Below, piece by piece: positions 6,980 to 13,164 of a DNA stretch of 13,164 nt (its first letter is position 1; each line of letters starts with the position of its first letter). The position numbers and the translations under genes are program-made. The stretch comes from CBDUQI01 sp965369325. GTDB lineage: Bacteria; Pseudomonadota; Gammaproteobacteria; Steroidobacterales; JBCBZW01. The stretch covers positions 1-13,164 of the forward strand of contig CBDUQI010000161.1 in the NCBI GenBank assembly GCA_965369325.1, given 5' to 3'. The notes under the pieces are model-generated. The model saw only the letters and a list, made by a program, of their open reading frames with translations. It had not been told where the DNA came from and did no database searches.

Positions 6980-8053
6980 ATGCATGGGAATGCCTTTCGC
7001 CAACACCGTATCGGCCACGTATCGTGCAGCGCGTTTGTATGCGTGCTCGCCGTTGCGGTCAGCGCCTGTAGCAAACCACCCGCGCAGGCCGGAGCGTCGC
7101 GCACGAGCACGTCGGCCGCCCCGCAAGGGATGGTGTGGATTGAGGGCGGCACCTTTGTGATGGGTTCGGATACCCATTACCCCGAGGAAGGCCCCGCGCA
7201 GGAAATTCGACTTGACGGATTCTGGATGGATGCGCACGAAGTGAGTAATGAGCACTTCGCGCAATTTGTACAGGCGACGGGCTATCTCACGGTTGCGGAG
7301 CGCGCTCCCAACCCATCTGACTATCCTGAGCTTGCTCCGGAACTGCTCAAGCCGGGGTCGGCAGTGTTTGCGCCACCCGAGAGTGGCGCGGTGAGCAACG
7401 TGGCGCACTGGTGGCAGTTTGTAGAGGACGCCAACTGGCGTCAGCCGCTGGGGTCGGGATCAGACCTGCACGGACGCGAGCAACACCCCGTGGTACACAT
7501 CGCTTACGAAGATGCGCTGGCCTACGCGCGCTGGGCCGGGCGATCCCTCCCAAGTGAAGCGCAGTGGGAGTACGCCGCTCGCCTGTCAACCACAACCGAT
7601 CAAAACAGCCGTCCCACCGCCAACACCTGGCAAGGCAATTTCCCCTTCAGCAATTCTGAGGCGGATGGCTATATCGGCACGGCGCCGGTCGGCAGCTTCC
7701 ACGCCGATCCGCAGGGCCTGTTCGACATGCTGGGGAACGTTTGGGAGTGGACCGGCGATCACTACCAGGGCCGGCATGCATCGCAATCAGATGCCCGAAA
7801 CCCCACCGGGCCAGCGTCCGGCATGCTACCTGGATCGCCCAACACCGACGGGCGTGTGATCAAAGGCGGATCTTATCTGTGTGCGCCCAACTTTTGTATG
7901 CGTTACCGCGCGAGTGCGCGACAAGCGGCCGACAGTGGGCTGGGCACCAGCCACATCGGACTGCGCACTGTGCTGAATGTACCTGCCAGCGCGTCAGTCC
8001 CGGGTGCGACGGATGACTTAGTTGGTCGCGCTCACCAGATCCCAGAAATCTGA
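6980..8053 (+). CDS. Formylglycine-generating enzyme (FGE/SUMF1) family lipoprotein
   Basis: The 357-aa product belongs to the FGE-sulfatase family. True FGEs oxidise a cysteine in sulfatase CxPxR motifs to formylglycine using oxygen and copper. Residues 1-29 are a lipoprotein signal with lipobox VSA-Cys30 and Ser at +2, predicting outer-membrane attachment facing the periplasm or cell surface. The domain starts at MVWIEGGTFVMGSD and continues through GFWMDAHEVSNEHFAQFV, ANWRQPLGS, HPVVHIAYEDALAYARWAGRSLPSE and GNVWEWTGD. The C-terminal KGGSYLCAPNFCMRYR aligns with the human FGE active site KGGSYMCHRSYCYRYR: Ser298, Cys301 and Cys306 match Ser333, Cys336 and Cys341. Many SUMF1-domain proteins lack this pair, so enzymatic activity is plausible. 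Start: only ATG 6980 gives a signal peptide; the frame opens upstream through pilE. The last ~25 residues extend past the domain and overlap the convergent esterase gene. Confidence 0.88.
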   Translation: MHGNAFRQHRIGHVSCSAFVCVLAVAVSACSKPPAQAGASRTSTSAAPQGMVWIEGGTFVMGSDTHYPEEGPAQEIRLDGFWMDAHEVSNEHFAQFVQATGYLTVAERAPNPSDYPELAPELLKPGSAVFAPPESGAVSNVAHWWQFVEDANWRQPLGSGSDLHGREQHPVVHIAYEDALAYARWAGRSLPSEAQWEYAARLSTTTDQNSRPTANTWQGNFPFSNSEADGYIGTAPVGSFHADPQGLFDMLGNVWEWTGDHYQGRHASQSDARNPTGPASGMLPGSPNTDGRVIKGGSYLCAPNFCMRYRASARQAADSGLGTSHIGLRTVLNVPASASVPGATDDLVGRAHQIPEI

Positions 8054-11000
8054 CGTCTCCGTGCGCAGGCCCACCCCCGTGGTCACGCTTGGTGCAATGT
8101 GCAGATAGTTATCCTGCGCCGGCTCGTAGGGTGACCACGCCGGATCTCCCACCCCGTTCGGATCACCACTGCTCACAAATCGTCCCCAATAGTTGAGCAT
8201 CAGCGTTTCCACTTGACGATCGTCCGCGTCGGCGCTGAACTGCGCGCCGTCCATGTGAGCGAACAGATACAACAGATCACTGCCATGATACGCCCCGTCG
8301 GCAGCGCGCGCAGGCGTTGAGAGCACTTGGGAGAAGTAGTAGCGATACACCGGGCTGGCCTGAGTCGACGCCACCCGGGCAATGGTGCGCGTGGTGCTGG
8401 TTAGATTGCGGTCGGTCAGCATCGCGACGTAGGCGTGCGTCGGCGAAAGGTACGCTGTCAGTGGATACAACAAGTGTAGTTGATCAAGATGTTCCGCTGG
8501 CACCAGCGCGGCGGCCAGGTCGAAAAATTCTGTTTCGCTGATGTTCTCAAAATCGTGGGCATACTCATCGGCCAACGAACCAATCACGATTGGCACGTCG
8601 TTGTGCTGGCGTTGCAGGATGACGTCCAACGGCTGGCCGGTGAGCAACTCGCCATCCACGTGCGGATAGAAGGTAAAGTCAGCAAAACCCAGAGGTCGCG
8701 CGATTTCCGCCAGCACAACATCCTCCACCGGCAAACTGCGCAGGTCCGCCAGTAGATCATCGCTGTTACCCAACCCCATCTCCGCCACAAACGCACTCGC
8801 ATCGGCTTGAGCCTGGGCCAGGGTATCGACGCCAGTGGCACCGCTGTGCATGATGGCGCCGGCGAATAACCCGCTGGCGGCTGGCGAGGTAAGCAGGGCT
8901 GCGACATTGTGCGCACCGGCCGACTGGCCGGCCAGAGTTACTCGGGTGGGATCACCACTAAACCCCGTAATGTTCTGCTGCACCCACTGCAACGCGGCGA
9001 TCAAATCACGCAGTCCGTAGTTGCCCGTTTGCATCCCTGGGTACTGGTTAGCGTTCGATCCCGGGTCGAAAGCCAGATTACCAAGCGCTGCCAGGCGATA
9101 ATTACTCGTCACCACCACTGCGTTGGCCGCTGCGGACAATCTCGCGCCATCGCTTACAGCGGTGCTAGTCTCGAGGCTTAGCAATTTACTCAGCGAGGTG
9201 GAGGCGGCGCCAGTACGGTTCGCGCCGCCGTGGACAAAAAACAGCACTGGCAGCATTTGTCCGGCGGGCGCGTTGTCGGGGCGCCAGACATTGAGGAAAA
9301 GGCAATCCTCAACACCGGCAATCGAATTGTCCGGCAGATCCCGGTCCGGCTGCGGGCACGGGAGCGAAAAGCGGGCGGCCGCTCGTACGCGAGCCCATGC
9401 GGGCACCGGTTGCGGTGGCGCAAAGCGCAGTTCATCCACTGGCGCGTCAGCGTAGGGAATGCCCAGGAAGCCATGCGCATTTGCCCGGGCGCTGCGCACC
9501 CCTTGCACCGCGCCCGTTAAGGTCTGCACGACAGGGCGGACATTTTGCACATCGATGCCGGTGCGACACTGCCACATCTGCGTTTCGCCCTGCACCGCCT
9601 GCGCGCTATAGTAAACGAATACGTCGCTACTCCCGACAAACACCTCCGGGTCTGAGCGACGCAGGGGGGTGCTGCCATCATCGCAGCGCTGCGCATAGCG
9701 GCCATGCGCGTCCGGCTCCAAATCCAACACCCAGATTTCGCCATCCGTAAAATCGCCCTGCCCAGTGCTGACGTCTTTGATGTTGACCACCAGGTACGAC
9801 TTGCCGGCGGCAACAAACGGTTCCGGTGAAGAGAACACACCGTTGGCGGATTCGACCGGGATACTTAGCGTCGCGATCCGCTGCCAATAAGGGTCGCCCA
9901 GATCTAGGTACACGCCAATTTGGGTGTCGTCGAGCACGGCAGTGACAACTCGTTGCCCGCCGTACTCCGGCGCCGCCCAGGCATGCGGCGCGGTTTTGAA
10001 TCCCGCATCATCCGTAATGCTCTGCACCACGCCGGTGTCGGTATCCAGTAAGAACAGTTGCCCGGTCACATCATCCACCATCACCAGGGTGTGACCATCG
10101 TCGGTCCAGCGCCCGGGATTGCGGTTGGTGCCCGCGCCGTCAGCCGTGGCAAACACATGCTGGATATCGGGCGATTGCTCGTCGAACCAGGCGATATCAC
10201 CGCCGGTCTCCCAACTGCCCAGTATGTTCACCACCCGTGCACTCGCACGCGAAGAATTTTGTGTGGGCAATGCGGTTTGATGCCGTCCGCCCACGGTCAA
10301 CGGCTCGGCAATCACTTCGCCTGCTTGCTCGCTCGCCCGCCATATCTGAACTTCGTCCTCCAACGTTTTCGAATAGAAGACGGCCCAGCCATCGCTGTCC
10401 AAACCAAATTCAGGTCCGTTAATGCCCGTGCCTGTTTCAGATGCGGTGTCGATCAGCCGATCGCGCCCGTCGCCTGAAGCGAACAAACCGGTCGCTGGAT
10501 CAAGATCGCCCACCCACACATCGCCGTTGCCGGTACGAAATGTCACGAGCGCCTGATTCTGCAACGTTTCCGGATCGATGTAGCTGGTACCGGGCGGATT
10601 CATCTGCGCATGACGAGTGGCTTCATCCAACGTGCTAAACACGCGGTCTTCGGTGCTGGAGGACATTCCAGCATCGTCGGTGACGGTGATGCGAAAATGA
10701 TATTCCGTTGCAGGGCTTAACCCGCCGATGATGCGCGCATGCTCCTGGCTCAGACCCTGACTCACCGCCAACTGCCCATACTCTGCGGTCGGGCCATACT
10801 GAAGCTGACTGCCGACCGGCTTGTTGGTTTGCCAGCGGATGGTCGCCGTCTGCCCGGTGATGGAATCGATCATGATATTGCTGACCAGCGGCGGCGCCGT
10901 GTCAACGCGGATCCCATCGGTATGCACCAGCGCCTGGTTGCCGGCCGCATCGTTCGCCCGCAGGCTGGCAAAGTAAGTGGTGTCGCCAAGCAACGCTAGT

Positions 11001-12823
11001 CCGTCGGCGAGCACCTGAGTTTGCGTGCCAACTGGCGTCCAGTCGCGAATGTCTGCCAAGCCCGGGGCCGAACCAATGGAGTAGCTGTAAGAGACGATCC
11101 CCGATACCGCATCGCTAGCCTCCCAGCTGAACCCAAGCCGATCAGTGCGAGCCGTTACCTCGCCATCATCACGAAATGCGCTGACCTGCGGGGCGGTAAA
11201 GTCGGTTCGGATGCCATCGCTATAGTCGGTGGCGGTGTTGCCGGCACCATCGCGCGCATTGATGCCAATAATGTAAAACTCGTTCTCGGCTAGCGGCAAA
11301 CCGACGAGTGTCTGCATCGTTGTCGTACCCGCTGAGGTCCACGGCACAATCGACTCAGGCGCCATCGTGGTACCAACGGCGTAACGGTACTCACTGATGC
11401 CAGATTCGCCGTCAAACGCGGTGTATTGAAATGACAGGCTGTCGGGCAGGCTTGTGTACTCACCGCCATCCACAATTGAAGCAATCGAGGGCCCGCCAAT
11501 GTCCACCATGATGCCATCGGAAAGGCTCGTACTGGAAAATCCAAGATTGTCGCTGGCCCGCACGGCAAAGAAATAGCGTTGCGCATTCTGTAGATTCAGC
11601 CCATCCAGAGCGATCTCATTTTGCAGGCCAACATCGTTCCACTCAATCACATCGCTCGCGCCGGGTGTCGTACCCACCGCGTATGAGTAGCCCGCCAGGC
11701 CCGATCCTGTGCCATCGTTACCAAGCCAGCTTGCCCCCAGGGTTTGCGCATCGGCCTGAAAGTCACCGCCGTCAAAAATGGATGTGATCACAGGCGCCGT
11801 CATATCAACCCGAGTGCCGGCGGATGATAGAACGGTTGCGTTGCCCGCCTGATCGCGCACACGCACAAGCACAAAATACACCTGCCCTTCCTGCAACGAC
11901 AGGCCGCTGACGGTCACGCTTCGCGCCAGCCCGTTGTCGGTCCAGGGCACCAACGGATCACTGGCTCCGGCAGAGGTCACCTGGTACTCGTAGCCGGCAA
12001 TGCCGAAGCCACGATCAGACGCGCGCCAGGAGGCACTCAGCATCTGATCGCTCGACGCGAAAGGGCCACCTGTGTACAACGACAGGAAAACCGGCGGGAT
12101 CGCATCAACGGAAATGCCATCCGAGACGGCGGTGGTGATGTTCCCCGCGAAGTCGTAAGCCTGCACGGTCACCAGGTAGTATCCAGGGGTCAGCAAAGAC
12201 AGTCCTTGCGCCGTCACCTCGCTCACTAATCCGACATCGGTCCAGGGCACCACATCGTCCATCCGGGGACGGGTACCGACAGCATAGCGATAGTGGCTGA
12301 TCCCGGTGCCAATGTCGCTGGCACTCCACCTCACGTGCAAGCTCTCGTCCTGAGTCTGGTACTCACCATCATCCAACACGGCTGCGATGACCGGACGGGT
12401 TGCGTCGAACACGATGCCGTCGGAACTGCCGGTCTCCGACACCCCCTGCGCGTACCGCGCGCGCACCTGAAAGAAATAGGACTCGCCAGTAAACAAACTC
12501 AGATCGGTGGCACTCACCGTGGTATCCAGTGCCAGCGACGTCCAGATGCGAACCACCGGCCCGTCTGGCGCCGCGCGGGAAATCTGGTAGTCGTAACCGA
12601 CCACGTCATCATCGGGATCGTCGAATGTCCACTGGGCGTTGAGCACGCCCAAAGTGTTAGTGTAATCGCCGTCGTCTAGCACCAACGGCGCGGCCGCCTG
12701 TGCTGCCCCCGCTGCGCTTAGCCACAGCGCCATAGCGCCCGCCCACGCGCCGAACCGGCGCGGCTGTACGTACGCAATACTACGCCACGGCTTGCACCGT
12801 GTTGGTGAGGTCTTTGTGGGCAC
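8018..12823 (-). CDS. Secreted FN3-repeat / propeller / type-B carboxylesterase fusion
   Basis: The 1601-aa product has a signal peptide with a long basic n-region (about 1-44). Residues 46-641 form six imperfect ~100-aa fibronectin-III-like repeats, and about 642-733 a more canonical FN3 domain. Residues ~745-1095 show strand-turn patterns such as GDVWVGDLD, GQLFLLDTDTG and GEIWVLDLE, suggesting a TolB/WD40-like propeller. From ~1099 to the end is a type-B carboxylesterase: FLGIPYADAP, EDCLFLNVW, oxyanion-hole HGGA at 1199-1201, nucleophile elbow GQSAG with Ser1301, Glu1420 in ADEY and His1513 in YHGSDLLYLF. Cys1156 and Cys1174 match the family's first disulfide. It should hydrolyse carboxylic esters outside the cytoplasm; the substrate is unknown. 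GTG 12823 is preceded by GGAGGGG. Typical members of the family are about 500-550 aa; the N-terminal 1100 residues are the oddity. Confidence 0.9.
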   Translation of the reverse strand: MPTKTSPTRCKPWRSIAYVQPRRFGAWAGAMALWLSAAGAAQAAAPLVLDDGDYTNTLGVLNAQWTFDDPDDDVVGYDYQISRAAPDGPVVRIWTSLALDTTVSATDLSLFTGESYFFQVRARYAQGVSETGSSDGIVFDATRPVIAAVLDDGEYQTQDESLHVRWSASDIGTGISHYRYAVGTRPRMDDVVPWTDVGLVSEVTAQGLSLLTPGYYLVTVQAYDFAGNITTAVSDGISVDAIPPVFLSLYTGGPFASSDQMLSASWRASDRGFGIAGYEYQVTSAGASDPLVPWTDNGLARSVTVSGLSLQEGQVYFVLVRVRDQAGNATVLSSAGTRVDMTAPVITSIFDGGDFQADAQTLGASWLGNDGTGSGLAGYSYAVGTTPGASDVIEWNDVGLQNEIALDGLNLQNAQRYFFAVRASDNLGFSSTSLSDGIMVDIGGPSIASIVDGGEYTSLPDSLSFQYTAFDGESGISEYRYAVGTTMAPESIVPWTSAGTTTMQTLVGLPLAENEFYIIGINARDGAGNTATDYSDGIRTDFTAPQVSAFRDDGEVTARTDRLGFSWEASDAVSGIVSYSYSIGSAPGLADIRDWTPVGTQTQVLADGLALLGDTTYFASLRANDAAGNQALVHTDGIRVDTAPPLVSNIMIDSITGQTATIRWQTNKPVGSQLQYGPTAEYGQLAVSQGLSQEHARIIGGLSPATEYHFRITVTDDAGMSSSTEDRVFSTLDEATRHAQMNPPGTSYIDPETLQNQALVTFRTGNGDVWVGDLDPATGLFASGDGRDRLIDTASETGTGINGPEFGLDSDGWAVFYSKTLEDEVQIWRASEQAGEVIAEPLTVGGRHQTALPTQNSSRASARVVNILGSWETGGDIAWFDEQSPDIQHVFATADGAGTNRNPGRWTDDGHTLVMVDDVTGQLFLLDTDTGVVQSITDDAGFKTAPHAWAAPEYGGQRVVTAVLDDTQIGVYLDLGDPYWQRIATLSIPVESANGVFSSPEPFVAAGKSYLVVNIKDVSTGQGDFTDGEIWVLDLEPDAHGRYAQRCDDGSTPLRRSDPEVFVGSSDVFVYYSAQAVQGETQMWQCRTGIDVQNVRPVVQTLTGAVQGVRSARANAHGFLGIPYADAPVDELRFAPPQPVPAWARVRAAARFSLPCPQPDRDLPDNSIAGVEDCLFLNVWRPDNAPAGQMLPVLFFVHGGANRTGAASTSLSKLLSLETSTAVSDGARLSAAANAVVVTSNYRLAALGNLAFDPGSNANQYPGMQTGNYGLRDLIAALQWVQQNITGFSGDPTRVTLAGQSAGAHNVAALLTSPAASGLFAGAIMHSGATGVDTLAQAQADASAFVAEMGLGNSDDLLADLRSLPVEDVVLAEIARPLGFADFTFYPHVDGELLTGQPLDVILQRQHNDVPIVIGSLADEYAHDFENISETEFFDLAAALVPAEHLDQLHLLYPLTAYLSPTHAYVAMLTDRNLTSTTRTIARVASTQASPVYRYYFSQVLSTPARAADGAYHGSDLLYLFAHMDGAQFSADADDRQVETLMLNYWGRFVSSGDPNGVGDPAWSPYEPAQDNYLHIAPSVTTGVGLRTETSDFWDLVSATN
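10901..12688 (-). repeat. Six tandem ~100-aa FN3-like repeats in the esterase
   Basis: Approximate repeat bounds by residue are 46-141, 142-240, 241-341, 342-441, 442-541 and 542-641. The shared pattern is DDG/DGG-x-Y/F near the start, then L-x-x-x-W-x-A-x-D, G-I/L-x-x-Y-x-YAVGT-x-PG, a W-T/N-x-x-G turn, GL-x-L, Y-F-x-x-VRA-x-D-x-AGN, and SDGI-x-VD followed by P. The first copy is most divergent; it lacks AVGT and AGN. Such repeats usually act as spacers or as carbohydrate- or surface-binding modules. Confidence 0.82.
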
Positions 12824-12829
12824 GCTGTT

Positions 12830-12836
12830 CCCCTCC
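12830..12836 (-). promoter_or_regulatory. Shine-Dalgarno of the esterase fusion gene
   Basis: Read on the minus strand this is GGAGGGG, 6 bases from the GTG at 12823 (8 from the core GGAGG). It supports GTG as the start and shows that the esterase gene is translated independently of the upstream gene. Confidence 0.75.
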
Positions 12837-12860
12837 AGGACAAGCGCCCGCGCGCGTTGA

Positions 12861-13164
12861 CTACGCGCCGATGATACCGTTCACAATCGGGTCAAAAGCG
12901 GTCAGGCTATCGCGTAATGTCACACTGCCCAGCCCATGATTGGGAAACAACGTTGGGAAATTGCCTTGCTCGCCGTGTAACGCCATGTAGTTCAGCAGAA
13001 TAGTTTCCACCAACAAGTTGACGTTGTTCGCCGCCGGGCTGCCCGCCGTTTCCACTGACCCGCTTGATCGGAAATACCCAATTTGCTGGTGCATCTCTGG
13101 CCCCAGCGTATCACCGGTAAACAGCGCGGGTCGTCCTGCCGGGTTGTAAACCATAAAAAAGGAG
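12861..13164 (-). CDS. C-terminal fragment of an unrecognised protein, 5' partial
   Basis: About 100 codons are visible, ending with TAG at 12861. I do not recognise the family. The frame contains ATG at 13154 but is open beyond it to the window edge (Ser-Phe-Phe before the Met). The bases just upstream of that ATG are pyrimidine-rich with no Shine-Dalgarno, so it is probably an internal Met of a longer protein. Visible stretches are YNPAGRPALFTGD, MHQQIGYFRSSGS, NVNLLVETILLNYMALHG and a Gly/Ile-rich end. No cysteine and no membrane span are seen. Only 37 bases separate its stop from the esterase GTG, so the two are likely one transcript, with this gene first. A role linked to the secreted esterase is a guess from position only. 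Confidence 0.6.
   Translation of the reverse strand, partial: SFFMVYNPAGRPALFTGDTLGPEMHQQIGYFRSSGSVETAGSPAANNVNLLVETILLNYMALHGEQGNFPTLFPNHGLGSVTLRDSLTAFDPIVNGIIGA

Noticed and set aside
9339..9356. CPQPDR in the esterase as a sulfatase-like CxPxR formylglycine site for the neighbouring FGE
   Set aside because: The spacing is Cys-x-x-Pro-x-Arg, one residue too long, and this Cys1156 is at the conserved disulfide position of type-B carboxylesterases. The protein has no sulfatase fold features.
12824..12860. Frameshift joining the C-terminal fragment and the esterase into one gene
   Set aside because: The esterase has its own Shine-Dalgarno, GTG start and signal peptide, and the fragment ends in a clear stop 37 bases earlier.

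Overview
The window is GC-rich and densely coding. It most resembles a gammaproteobacterial chromosome. The main reason is an almost complete type IVa pilus minor-pilin cluster in the Pseudomonas/Xanthomonas-like order fimU-pilV-pilW-pilX-(small gene)-pilY1-pilE. The taxon cannot be fixed further from sequence alone.

Positions 1-6939 (+ strand) hold that cluster. It begins inside fimU (5' end cut by the window edge) and ends with a PilE-type pilin. The genes are packed as one transcription unit: a 16-bp overlap, two GTGA stop/start overlaps, an ATGA overlap, and a Shine-Dalgarno that overlaps the pilY1 stop. FimU, PilV, PilW, PilX and PilE are pilin-like subunits processed at the inner membrane. 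PilY1 is the large exported tip adhesin/regulator with a von Willebrand A domain and a C-terminal propeller. A 113-aa exported protein with a CxxC motif sits between pilX and pilY1; I could not assign it to a family.

Positions 6980-8053 (+) encode a predicted lipoprotein of the formylglycine-generating enzyme (FGE/SUMF1) family that keeps both catalytic cysteines. It probably matures sulfatases or related enzymes outside the cytoplasm, but no sulfatase lies in the window.

Positions 8018-13164 (- strand) hold a convergent unit of two genes. The promoter-proximal one is only a C-terminal fragment, cut by the window end and unrecognised. Thirty-seven bases downstream is a 1601-aa secreted protein with six tandem ~100-aa fibronectin-III-like repeats, one more canonical FN3 domain, a probable beta-propeller, and a C-terminal type-B carboxylesterase with an intact Ser-Glu-His triad. 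Its 3' end overlaps the FGE gene by 36 bp tail to tail.

No tRNA, rRNA, CRISPR array, insertion sequence or attachment site was seen, and no gene-free stretch exceeds 50 bases. The points most worth following are the exported FGE with an intact cysteine pair and no visible substrate, the FN3-propeller-esterase fusion, the small CxxC gene inside the pilus operon, and the Ala at -1 in the FimU processing site.
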